Shown piece after piece: positions 7,513-15,060 of a DNA stretch of 17,908 bases. The stretch lies in assembly GCA_964418095.1 (NCBI GenBank), contig CAYQKM010000010.1, positions 1 through 17,908 on the forward strand. Reading direction: 5' to 3'. Source of the DNA: MWBV01 sp964418095. Its GTDB lineage: Archaea; Nanobdellota; Nanobdellia; Pacearchaeales; GW2011-AR1. Numbering within the stretch: the stretch's first letter is position 1; every line of letters starts with the position of its first letter. A model generated the notes under the pieces. That model worked only from the letters and a program-made list of their open reading frames with translations, searched no databases and was not told where the DNA came from. Position numbers and translations under genes: made by a program.

Positions 7513-8229
7513 ATGTTATATTTAGTTGGTTTAGGATTAAATGAGAAAAGCCTCTCAAAAGAAGCAATTGAAATAATTAAAAGATGCAAAAAAGTTTATC
7601 TTGAAGAGTATACTGTTGATTTTCCATATACTCATCAGGCACTTATTGATGAAATAGGAAAAAAGTTCTTTGTTGCAGATCGTAAGAAAGTTGAAAGTTT
7701 AGAGATAGTTGATGAAGCTAGAAAAATGGATGTTGCTTTACTTGTGTATGGAAGTCCTTTAATGGCTACAACTCATATAACTCTAATTGAAGAAGCAATT
7801 TTTTCAGGTGTAAAATATAGAATAATAAGTAATGCTTCTATACTTGATGGAATTGGTGAGAGCGGATTACAGATTTATAAATTTGGGAAAATAACTTCTA
7901 TTCCTAAATGGAAAAAATCGTATGAGCCAGACAGCTTTATGGAGGTTGTAAAAGAAAACCAGACAATAAAAGCTCACACACTCATTCTTATTGATATTGG
8001 ATTAGAAATAAAAGATTCAATAAATCAATTAGAAAAAGCTGCAAAAAATCATAATTTTAAAATTCCAAAATTAATTGTGTGTCAGGCAATTGGAACAAAA
8101 AAGCAAAAAATAATTTATAGGACACTAGAAGAGATAAAAGAATTTTCAGGTGTTCAAAAACCTTATTGCCTAATAATTCCTGGAGAATTACATTTTATGG
8201 AGAAAAAAAGTTTAGAAAGATTTAGTTAA
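7513..8229 (+). CDS. dphB: Diphthine synthase
   Basis: This S-adenosylmethionine-dependent methyltransferase methylates the precursor of diphthamide on a histidine of elongation factor 2, a modification of archaea and eukaryotes. The 238 residues begin MLYLVGLGL, the usual family start, followed by GSPLMATTH (80-88), SNASI (106-110) and SGLQIYKFGK (117-126), then the C-terminal methyltransferase half. In most relatives I know the first of these motifs reads GDPxxATTH; here Asp is Ser. The protein is slightly shorter than typical (about 250-270). A TATA-like aataatataaacc lies about 20-32 bases before the ATG. The last 8 bases overlap the end of the convergent gene at 8222. Confidence 0.93.
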   Translation: MLYLVGLGLNEKSLSKEAIEIIKRCKKVYLEEYTVDFPYTHQALIDEIGKKFFVADRKKVESLEIVDEARKMDVALLVYGSPLMATTHITLIEEAIFSGVKYRIISNASILDGIGESGLQIYKFGKITSIPKWKKSYEPDSFMEVVKENQTIKAHTLILIDIGLEIKDSINQLEKAAKNHNFKIPKLIVCQAIGTKKQKIIYRTLEEIKEFSGVQKPYCLIIPGELHFMEKKSLERFS

Positions 8230-8557
8230 TAGAATTTTGAATAATGCAGTTTATTGAGCTATTAAAATATCTTTCATAAAATCTTAATTTTAGTCTTTTA
8301 GCTTTTTCTTCTAAAGGAAGCTCAGGAGGAGGAAATTCTCTTAAAGGAGGTGTTGTTTTACAGAACATATCTCTATAGAGATTAAACTTTATTTTTTCTA
8401 ATTTTTCTTGAGGTATTTTAGAATACTCTTTATTAGTTACACCCCCATATGCAAAACAAGAATATCTATCATTAAGGATAATTAGTAATCTCTCATAGAA
8501 CATATCCTTTTCTTCGGGGGCGAGTGATTTTAATCTGGATTCTAATATTTCTTTCAT
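8222..8557 (-). CDS. Small hypothetical protein overlapping the dphB end
   Basis: A 111-residue soluble protein I do not recognise. It has a helical first third (EEKDMFYERLLIILNDRY), a proline-rich centre (TTPPLREFPPPELPLEE, about 68-84) and four scattered cysteines. The last residues are poorly ordered. It is convergent with dphB and its stop overlaps that gene by 8 bases. A TATA-like cttaaaaac (minus strand, about 8581-8590) lies some 25-30 bases before its ATG. The overlap, distinct composition and promoter support a real but lineage-specific gene. Confidence 0.6.
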   Translation of the reverse strand: MKEILESRLKSLAPEEKDMFYERLLIILNDRYSCFAYGGVTNKEYSKIPQEKLEKIKFNLYRDMFCKTTPPLREFPPPELPLEEKAKRLKLRFYERYFNSSINCIIQNSIN

Positions 8558-8696
8558 TCTTAATATTATAAACTACAAGATGTTTTTAAGTATTTTTGTT
8601 TTAAAGGAGTTATTTTAAGAGAGAGTTTTCAATTGGATTTTGGATGAGATTATCTTTTCAAGTAACTTTTAAAAATAAGCAATAACTAATTTAAAT

Positions 8697-9659
8697 ATGA
8701 ATATAAGAAAATCATTTGGAGGTATATTGATTTTAATTTCAATTGGTTTGTCAATGAGAAACATAATTTCAGCAAAAATAACTGGAGCAGTTGTAGGAAC
8801 AAATTTAGAGAGTTCTATTTTAGCTTTGCTATCTTTAATGTTTTTTTCTATGGGCTTAATTTTTACGAGTAACCTTGAAGAGAAAATATCAAAATGGACT
8901 AAAGCTGCTGCAATAGCTGGAACAATAGGTGTTTTGAGTCTTCCAGCATACTTAGGTAAAACAGAAAAAACAGAAAAGAATATTGAGTATTCTAGTGAAA
9001 TAAGTGATGAAGTAAATATTGTCTCTCCAATTTCAACAACACAAGGAAGATTTGAAAGAACATATAGATGGGATAGAATATTAGATGAAGCAGAAGAGAA
9101 ATATGAATTGCCAAAAGGGATTTTAAAGGGACTTGCAATGAGGGAGAGTTATGGTGACCCTTTGAAATTAAATGCAAGCAATGACGGAGGTGCAGGACTA
9201 TTTATGTTCCAGCCAAGAACAGCAAAACATTATGGATTAAAAGTGCATGGGACATCAGATAGGTCTAGTGCAGACGAAAATCATGGAAAAGAATTGAGAG
9301 AATTAATTAAGGCATTTAATTATGATTATGGAAAACTATCAAAAGTAGATGAAAGATTTGATGTTAGAAAATCAGCAGAAGCAGCTGCAAAATATCTTAA
9401 AAATGATTTTAAGAGATATGGTTCATGGGACAAAGCACTTTCAGCATATAATCAAGGAAGACCTGCTCCAAATGCTTCAGAAACAAAACATGTTAAGGCT
9501 GTAAATGAGTATACTGATTATTATAATCAGAGAGATGAAAAAGATAAAAAATACTATACTAGGTTAGATTTATACGAACAAGAACAGGCACTTAAAAATT
9601 TGGAGAAGGCTAAAAAGTCAAGTAAAAAATTAGATAAATCAAGAAATAAAAGAAGATAA
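8697..9659 (+). CDS. Membrane-anchored lytic-transglycosylase / lysozyme-like (SLT) protein
   Basis: A 320-residue protein. Three membrane helices are likely (about 9-33, 38-58, 69-86), which should place the C-terminal domain outside the cell. The first helix pair encloses ITGAVVG (28-34). Residues about 122-275 form a lysozyme-like SLT domain: likely catalytic Glu150 in AMRES, then GGAGLFMFQPRTAKHYG (164-180), then AAAKYLKND (229-237) and LSAYNQG (248-254). These correspond to the ES, GLxQ and AYN motifs of lytic transglycosylases, which cleave peptidoglycan. Archaea lack peptidoglycan, so the natural target may be a bacterium. The last 40 residues are a Lys-rich helix. A TATA-like cttttaaaaataa lies about 25 bases upstream. 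Confidence 0.82.
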   Translation: MNIRKSFGGILILISIGLSMRNIISAKITGAVVGTNLESSILALLSLMFFSMGLIFTSNLEEKISKWTKAAAIAGTIGVLSLPAYLGKTEKTEKNIEYSSEISDEVNIVSPISTTQGRFERTYRWDRILDEAEEKYELPKGILKGLAMRESYGDPLKLNASNDGGAGLFMFQPRTAKHYGLKVHGTSDRSSADENHGKELRELIKAFNYDYGKLSKVDERFDVRKSAEAAAKYLKNDFKRYGSWDKALSAYNQGRPAPNASETKHVKAVNEYTDYYNQRDEKDKKYYTRLDLYEQEQALKNLEKAKKSSKKLDKSRNKRR

Positions 9660-9708
9660 ATGTGTCACAAAATCTTAAAAACTAAGCATCCTATGAATTT
9701 TAGTAAAA

Positions 9709-12507
9709 ATGTATGATTTTAAAGATGTAGAAAAAGTTGCGAGAGAAAGATGGAAGAAATATGAAAAAGAATTAAAGGCTTCTGTTCAAGATAATCTAAA
9801 AAAACCTTTATTCAGTTTCTTAGAAGGGCCTCCAACAGCAAATGCTCCTCCTGGGCTGCATCACTTAGAAGCAAGAACATTCAAAGATATAATCTGTAAA
9901 TTCAAGTATATGAATGGATTTTCTGTTCCTAGGAAAGGAGGGTGGGATTGTCATGGATTACCTGTTGAAGTGCAAGTTGAAAAAAAATTAAAACTTGAAT
10001 CTAAAAAAGAAGTTGAAAAATATGGTATGGATAAGTTTGTAAAACAGTGTAAAGAAGAAGTTTTTTCAAATATTGAGGACTGGACAAAATCTACAGAAGA
10101 GATTCATTATTTAGTTGATTTAGAAAATCCGTATGTGACTTTAGAAAATAATTATATTGAGAGTGTGTGGTGGAGTTTAAAGGAATTATATGAAAAAAAG
10201 CTTCTTTATGAAGGATATAAAGTTCTTCCATTTTGCACAAGATGTGGAACTCCTCTATCAAGTCATGAGGTTGCTCAGGGATATAAGGAGGTTCAAGAAG
10301 AATCAGTTTATGTTGCATTTAAAATAAAGAATAAAAAAAATGAGTACATTTTAGCCTGGACAACTACTCCTTGGACACTTCCTGGAAACATTGCCCTTGC
10401 TGTTGGAAAAAAAATAGAGTATGTTAAAGTTAAACTTCCAGATGGAGATAAATTAATTCTTGGAAAAGAAAAAATAGGGCTATTAAAAGGGCAGTGTGAG
10501 ATTATTGAAAAATTTAAAGGTGAAAAATTAATTGGGTTAGAGTATGAGCCATTATATGATATTAAAGAACTTAAATCTGAAAATTCTTATAAGGTAGTTG
10601 GTGCTGATTTTGTTACAACCGAGGATGGAACAGGAGTTGTTCATACTGCTGTAATGTATGGTGAAGATGATTATAATTTAGGAAAAGAAATAGGGCTTCC
10701 AGAAGTGCATACTGTTGGGCAAGATGGGAAATTTTTAGATATTGTTCCTGAATTTATAAGAGGGAAATATGTTAAATCTGCTGAAAAAGATATTAAAGAA
10801 GATTTGAAAAAAAGACACCTTTTATTTAAAGTTGAAAAAATAAGCCACGATTATCCGTTTTGCTGGAGATGTGACTCTCCTCTTTTATATTATGGAATAA
10901 ATTCGTGGTTTGTAAATGTAAGCAAAGTAAGAGATAGATTAGTTAAATCCAATAAAAAAATAAATTGGTATCCAGCACATATTAAAGAGGGAAGATTTGG
11001 TAAGTGGGTTGAGGGTGCTAAAGACTGGACACTTTCTAGATTTAAATTTTGGGGAACACCACTCCCAATTTGGAAATGCAAGTGTGGAAAGGAAAAGATA
11101 ATTGGAAGTATAGATGAATTAAAAAAACAAGCAATTAAGATTCCAAAAGGGAAAATAGATTTACATAGGCCTTGGATAGATAAAATAACGTTAAAGTGTG
11201 AGTGTGGAAAAGAGATGGTAAGAGTTCCTGATGTTATTGATTGTTGGTATGATTCTGGAAGTGCTTCATTTGCTCAATTCCATTATCCATTTGAAAATAA
11301 AAAAGAGTTTGAAAGAAGATACCCTTATGATTATATTGCAGAAGCAATAGACCAAACAAGAGGGTGGTTTTACACACTTCATGTATTAGGAACAGTGTTG
11401 TTTGATAAGCCTGCTTATAAAAATGTTATTTGCATGGGGCATATTGTAGATGAAAAAGGTGAAAAGATGTCTAAATCAAAAGGAAATATGATAAAGCCTA
11501 GAGACATAATTGATAAGGCAGGGGTTGATGCTGTAAGATTACAATTCTTTACATCAGATGTTGGAAACCAAAAGAGATTTTCTTATGATTTAATGAAAGA
11601 AAATGTAATGGGTTTCTTGAATGTATTATATAATTGCAATACCTACTATAAGCAATTAGATTCAAAAAAGAACTCACTTAAAATTGAAGATAAATGGATA
11701 TTAAGCAAATTAAATAATCTTATAAAAGAAGTTAATTCTGATTTGAATAATTATGAATTAATCAAGCCTTTTGAAAAAATAAATAATTTTGTTATAAATG
11801 ATTTTTCAAGAGGATATATTAAAATAACAAGAGAAAGAGAAGATACAAAAGAAATTCTTGGAGAGATTTTAGAAAAGATTTCATTGTTGCTTGCTCCGTT
11901 TGCACCGTATATTTCAGAATATATTTATAGTGAGTTCTCAGATAAATCTGTCCATCTTTCAGAATATCCAAAATACAAAGAGAATAAAATAAATTTGGAA
12001 TTAGAAAAAGAAATGGAATCTTTAATGAAGATAATTGAATTAGGGTTAGCTGAAAGGGATAAATCTAAAGTAGGGTTAAAATGGCCTTTACAAAAAGCAG
12101 TCGTATCTGGAAAATATCTTGATTTTGAAGAAGAGCTAATTGAGATATTAAAGTCACAGCTTAATGTTAAAGAAATTATTGTTGAAGAGGGGGAATTGCT
12201 TAAAGTAGAGTTAGATACAAACTTAACTTCTGATTTAGAAGCAGAAGGATATGCTCGTGAGATTTCTAGACAGGTTCAAGAGTTTAGAAAAAGATTAGGG
12301 TTGAATAAAAAAGAAGTTATTGATTTATATATTGAGTGTGAAGAAGAGTTTAAAGATACGATTAAACCTAAATTAGATTTTATTCGGGTAAGAACAAACT
12401 CAAAAAATGTGGGGTTTGTTACAACCTTAGAGAAAGAAAAATTTAAAAACACTGCTGAGTTTAATATTAAAGGCAAAAGAGGAAAGGTAAACATAGTCTT
12501 AAAGTGA
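9709..12507 (+). CDS. ileS: Isoleucyl-tRNA synthetase
   Basis: This class I synthetase charges tRNA-Ile and edits misactivated valine. The 932 residues contain, in order: the first signature PTANAPPGLHH (42-52), with GLHH in place of HIGH, a known variant; WDCHGLPVE (79-87); a Cys pair at 176/179; the CP1 editing domain with WTTTPWTLPGN (217-227) and GTGVVHTAVMYGEDDY (307-322); Cys pairs at 385/388, 457/459 and 497/499 that probably bind zinc; DCWYDSGSA; and KMSKS (586-590). The tRNA-binding helical domain and C-terminal part follow. At 932 residues it is shorter than most archaeal IleRS, mainly at the C-terminus. A TATA-like tcttaaaaact lies about 27-37 bases before the ATG. Confidence 0.95.
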   Translation: MYDFKDVEKVARERWKKYEKELKASVQDNLKKPLFSFLEGPPTANAPPGLHHLEARTFKDIICKFKYMNGFSVPRKGGWDCHGLPVEVQVEKKLKLESKKEVEKYGMDKFVKQCKEEVFSNIEDWTKSTEEIHYLVDLENPYVTLENNYIESVWWSLKELYEKKLLYEGYKVLPFCTRCGTPLSSHEVAQGYKEVQEESVYVAFKIKNKKNEYILAWTTTPWTLPGNIALAVGKKIEYVKVKLPDGDKLILGKEKIGLLKGQCEIIEKFKGEKLIGLEYEPLYDIKELKSENSYKVVGADFVTTEDGTGVVHTAVMYGEDDYNLGKEIGLPEVHTVGQDGKFLDIVPEFIRGKYVKSAEKDIKEDLKKRHLLFKVEKISHDYPFCWRCDSPLLYYGINSWFVNVSKVRDRLVKSNKKINWYPAHIKEGRFGKWVEGAKDWTLSRFKFWGTPLPIWKCKCGKEKIIGSIDELKKQAIKIPKGKIDLHRPWIDKITLKCECGKEMVRVPDVIDCWYDSGSASFAQFHYPFENKKEFERRYPYDYIAEAIDQTRGWFYTLHVLGTVLFDKPAYKNVICMGHIVDEKGEKMSKSKGNMIKPRDIIDKAGVDAVRLQFFTSDVGNQKRFSYDLMKENVMGFLNVLYNCNTYYKQLDSKKNSLKIEDKWILSKLNNLIKEVNSDLNNYELIKPFEKINNFVINDFSRGYIKITREREDTKEILGEILEKISLLLAPFAPYISEYIYSEFSDKSVHLSEYPKYKENKINLELEKEMESLMKIIELGLAERDKSKVGLKWPLQKAVVSGKYLDFEEELIEILKSQLNVKEIIVEEGELLKVELDTNLTSDLEAEGYAREISRQVQEFRKRLGLNKKEVIDLYIECEEEFKDTIKPKLDFIRVRTNSKNVGFVTTLEKEKFKNTAEFNIKGKRGKVNIVLK

Positions 12508-12539
12508 CTACCTATAAGTAATTTAAAAAATTTACTCTT

Positions 12540-12574
12540 TTAGCATAACAAAGTTTAAAAGGAGACAATGCTAA
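12540..12574. promoter_or_regulatory. trmB-like promoter with inverted repeat astride the TATA box
   Basis: The arms ttagcat (12540-12546) and atgctaa (12568-12574) are perfect inverted repeats, 21 bases apart. Between them lies the TATA-like agtttaaaagg (12552-12562), about 30-35 bases before the regulator's ATG at 12590. A dimer bound here would cover the promoter. An autoregulatory operator for the TrmB-like protein is the simplest reading, but that is inference. Confidence 0.4.
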
Positions 12575-12589
12575 CTTAATGCATACAAA

Positions 12590-13396
12590 ATGATAGTAAA
12601 AGATGAGTTTTTAAGCCGATTGAGAAAGATCTTTGATTTAAACCTATATGAAGTAAAGGTTTGGACAGCCCTTTTATCGAGAGGGACTTCAACAGCAGGA
12701 GAATTAAGCAATATTTCTGATGTTCCTCGTTCAAGAACATATGATATTTTAGAAAGTCTTGAAAAAAAAGGATTTATTGTTATGAAATTAGGAAAGCCAA
12801 TTAAATTTGTTGCATTAAAACCTGAAGAAGTTGTTGAAAGAGTTAAGAAAAACCTTATTAAGTATGCTCAAGAGAGAACTAAAAGACTTGAAACACTAAA
12901 AGATGATGAGGTGCTTGAAGAATTAAATGGATTATTTACAAAAGGGATTAAGTTTGTTGAGCCAAGTGAATTATCTGGAAGTTTAAAGGGAAGACAGAAT
13001 CTCTATAATCATTTAGATATGATGATTCGTGATGCTGAAAAATCAATTACAATTGTTACAACAGAAGAAGGGCTTAATAGAAAAATTGAAGCATTAATGC
13101 CTGTTCTTGAAAAATCTAAAAAGAGAGGAGTTAAAATAAGGATTGCTGCTGTAATAACAAATAATAATATAAAATATGCAAGAGAATTGAAAAAAGTTGC
13201 TGAAGTTAGAGAAATAGGAGATATCAGGGCAAGATTTACAATTGTAGATTCAAATCAATTAATGTTTATGCTTTTAGATGATGAAAAATTCCATCCTAAT
13301 TATGATATTGGGGTTTGGATTAATACAGAATTCTTTGCTCATGCAATGGAGCAAATGTTTGACTTAGCTTGGAAAGAAATGAAACCTGTTAAGTAA
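12590..13396 (+). CDS. TrmB-family transcriptional regulator
   Basis: A 268-residue regulator of the TrmB family, archaeal proteins that typically sense sugars or other metabolites. Residues 15-80 form a winged helix-turn-helix domain (LNLYEVKVWTALL, then AGELSNISDVPRSRTYDIL as recognition region, and a wing at GFIVMKLGKP). A charged helix (about 82-110) is suited to dimerisation. Residues about 125-265 form the C-terminal TrmB sensor domain, related in fold to PLD-type domains (KSITIVTTEEGL, RGVKIRIAAVI, ARFTIVDSNQLMF). No separate sugar-binding domain is obvious. The promoter carries a 7-bp inverted repeat around its TATA box. The ligand and targets are unknown; no sugar transporter gene is adjacent. 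Confidence 0.88.
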   Translation: MIVKDEFLSRLRKIFDLNLYEVKVWTALLSRGTSTAGELSNISDVPRSRTYDILESLEKKGFIVMKLGKPIKFVALKPEEVVERVKKNLIKYAQERTKRLETLKDDEVLEELNGLFTKGIKFVEPSELSGSLKGRQNLYNHLDMMIRDAEKSITIVTTEEGLNRKIEALMPVLEKSKKRGVKIRIAAVITNNNIKYARELKKVAEVREIGDIRARFTIVDSNQLMFMLLDDEKFHPNYDIGVWINTEFFAHAMEQMFDLAWKEMKPVK

Positions 13397-13448
13397 GTTT
13401 TTAGATTACTCTCAAAAAAATAAATATTTCTTATAATATATTAATTAT

Positions 13449-13478
13449 AAACGAAAAGTATAAAAAGTATATTCGTTT
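13449..13478. promoter_or_regulatory. Promoter with perfect inverted repeat astride the TATA box
   Basis: Arms aaacgaa (13449-13455) and ttcgttt (13472-13478) are perfect inverted repeats separated by 16 bases. The spacer holds a direct repeat agtata-aaa-agtata, whose centre is the TATA box tataaaaag (13459-13467). The box centre is 26 bases before the ATG at 13489, so the mRNA is probably leaderless. Precise placement of the arms around the box suggests an operator. The upstream neighbour encodes a TrmB-type regulator, a possible binder. Confidence 0.5.
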
Positions 13479-13488
13479 GTTTTAAGAT

Positions 13489-13803
13489 ATGGCTGTAAAA
13501 AAAGGGAATAATAAAACTTTAAAAATAGTAATAATCGTCGCTATGGTCTTAATCCTTGCTGTCGGAGCTTATTTCTTAGTTAAAGAAGTTCAAAAATCAA
13601 GATTAGAAAAAGAAAAAAAGATTTTCCAACAAGGATTTAGTTATGGATATGCCTCTGCAGCACAAGAAGGAATTAGTTATGGATATATTAATGCAATGTC
13701 TCAGATAATAAATATTTCAGATAAATGTGAACCTTTCCCAGTTACTTTTGAAAATGAAACTAGAATTTTATTTTCAATGAATTGTCTAAAAGGGATGGTT
13801 TAA
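13489..13803 (+). CDS. Single-pass membrane protein with duplicated SYGY motif, unknown function
   Basis: A 104-residue protein: a Lys-rich N-terminus, one membrane helix (about 11-30), a charged linker, then a C-terminal domain probably outside the cell. The linker region has a short tandem duplication, QQGFSYGYASA then QEGISYGYINA (about residues 47-68). Two cysteines near the end (about 81 and 99, in DKCEPFPV and MNCLKG) could form a disulfide, with the Asn-Glu-Thr between them a possible glycosylation site. I recall similar small proteins with a GxxYGY helix and a C-terminal Cys pair in DPANN genomes, but could not check. It has its own promoter with an inverted repeat at 13449-13478. Confidence 0.75.
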   Translation: MAVKKGNNKTLKIVIIVAMVLILAVGAYFLVKEVQKSRLEKEKKIFQQGFSYGYASAAQEGISYGYINAMSQIINISDKCEPFPVTFENETRILFSMNCLKGMV

Positions 13804-13873
13804 AGCTTAATCTTAAATATAATTGAATTTCTCTAAAAAGGTTTATAAGTTTAAATTAAATAAAGCATATACA

Positions 13874-14179
13874 ATGTACAAACAAAATAACATTAAAGAA
13901 AAAAAATATTTTAAGAAAGCTGTCTTATATGGAGGTGTAGGTTTGGCGATTAGTACTGCAAATTATATTATTTCAGAAAATTTAGAGTTTAGTTCTATGT
14001 TTAAAACAATTTCAAATATGAATACTCAAGAGATTACTGCGGGTATTTTGTTTGGGGTTTCTTTAATGTCTACATTAAGTGGAGGGGTTATGTATGGGAT
14101 GGCTCATTTTCTTGAGCAAGAAGATAAGAAAGATGAAGAAGAGAAGTTAAATTTGCTTGAAAAAAAATTAGAAAATTAA
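13874..14179 (+). CDS. Two-helix membrane protein with acidic tail, unknown function
   Basis: A 101-residue protein. A basic N-terminus is followed by a membrane helix (about residues 16-33), a polar loop (SENLEFSSMFKTISNMNTQE), a second helix (about 54-76) and an acidic coiled-coil tail (EQEDKKDEEEKLNLLEKKLEN). Both ends should be cytoplasmic. I recognise no family. The frame is open back to a TTG at 13823, but the ATG at 13874 is preferred because a TATA-like ggtttataagttt (about 13840-13852) lies about 28 bases before it. The stop overlaps the convergent Dus gene by 4 bases. Confidence 0.65.
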   Translation: MYKQNNIKEKKYFKKAVLYGGVGLAISTANYIISENLEFSSMFKTISNMNTQEITAGILFGVSLMSTLSGGVMYGMAHFLEQEDKKDEEEKLNLLEKKLEN

Positions 14180-15009
14180 AGAATAATCTTTTCAATTTCC
14201 TCTATATTTTTTGTATTAAATAGTTCTAATCTTATTTTAGTTGAGTTTTTCATGCCTTTTGTAAAATTCATTGCTTGAATTTTTATTTGACGAAAGTAAA
14301 GAGAGTATTTTTTTGCTAATTTAAGATAGTCTTTAAATGATATTTCAAAAGGAGTGTTAGTCATTTTTGCAAATATTTCTGGATGTCCAATAGATTCTCT
14401 TCCAACCATAATATAATCAAATTTTTCTAGTAAGTTCTTATAATTTTTGAGGTTTACGTTTCCAGAATAGATAACAGGAAGAAATGTCTTGGATTTTATT
14501 TCTTCTGCAAATTTAATATCTGGTTCACCTGAATATCCTTGTTCTTGAGTTCTTGGGTGTATGCAAACTCCATCACAGTATTTTTCAGCTAATTTTAAAA
14601 TATCAAAAGAGAGTTTAGATTTTCTCATTTTAAGTGTAATTGGTTTTTTAGTGCTTTCTCTCATTGTTTTTAAAATTTCTTCTATTTTTGTTAAATCTTT
14701 AAGATAGCTTCCAAAGCCAGTTTTTCTAGCATTTTTAGCAGGGCAGCCTAAATTTAAATCCCAGAGTAAAACTTCTTTATTATGTTTTTTAATAAACTCT
14801 TTTATTCCTCTTGGACTTACACAAAATAGCTGTAATGCTGGTTTATCATCTAAATAGATTTTATTTTTTGAAAGAGGGTTAATCATTCCTGTATAGGTTA
14901 ATCCGCACCCTGCATTTTTACATAAAAGTCTAAATGGAAGATCATTAATTTCTTCCATTGGGGCGAGAAATATTCTATTTTTTACATGTAGCTTTTTTAT
15001 TGATGCCAT
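14176..15009 (-). CDS. dus: tRNA-dihydrouridine synthase
   Basis: A flavoenzyme of the Dus family, which reduces specific uridines in tRNA to dihydrouridine using FMN and NAD(P)H. Using the ATG at 15009 gives 277 residues. Family motifs follow in order: LAPMEEINDLPFR near the N-terminus (FMN and barrel start), NLGCPAK with catalytic Cys89, LKMRKSK with Lys127, IHPRTQEQGYSG with His151, SGNV (182-185) and VGRES (202-206), which bind the FMN phosphate. The TIM barrel and a short helical C-terminal domain account for the length. A TTG two codons upstream extends the frame but is less likely. It shares a 51-base divergent gap, and perhaps one TATA box, with the gene at 15061. Confidence 0.92.
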   Translation of the reverse strand: MASIKKLHVKNRIFLAPMEEINDLPFRLLCKNAGCGLTYTGMINPLSKNKIYLDDKPALQLFCVSPRGIKEFIKKHNKEVLLWDLNLGCPAKNARKTGFGSYLKDLTKIEEILKTMRESTKKPITLKMRKSKLSFDILKLAEKYCDGVCIHPRTQEQGYSGEPDIKFAEEIKSKTFLPVIYSGNVNLKNYKNLLEKFDYIMVGRESIGHPEIFAKMTNTPFEISFKDYLKLAKKYSLYFRQIKIQAMNFTKGMKNSTKIRLELFNTKNIEEIEKIIL

Positions 15010-15028
15010 ATTCAATTTATTAATAAAA

Positions 15029-15042
15029 ACTTATTTAAATGA
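15029..15042. promoter_or_regulatory. Symmetric TATA box in a 51-bp divergent gap
   Basis: The gap between the dus ATG (15009) and the GTG at 15061 is 51 bases. It contains one strong TATA-like element centred on the palindrome atttaaat (15033-15040). The centre is about 27 bases from the dus start and about 25 from the GTG start, which is the right distance for leaderless transcripts in both directions. No second comparable box is seen. Confidence 0.45.
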
Positions 15043-15060
15043 GTTATCATTTTTAGAAAA

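Noticed and set aside
12560..12579. Mini-frame ATG CTA ACT TAA with an upstream aaggaga, as a leader peptide of the trmB-like gene
   Set aside because: The expected transcript start, from the TATA box near 12556, falls at or after this ATG, so it is probably not transcribed.
13823..13873. TTG start for the two-helix membrane protein
   Set aside because: A TATA-like box lies inside this stretch, at the right distance for the ATG at 13874.
15010..15015. TTG start for dus
   Set aside because: An ATG two codons later is a better start codon and suits the shared TATA box.
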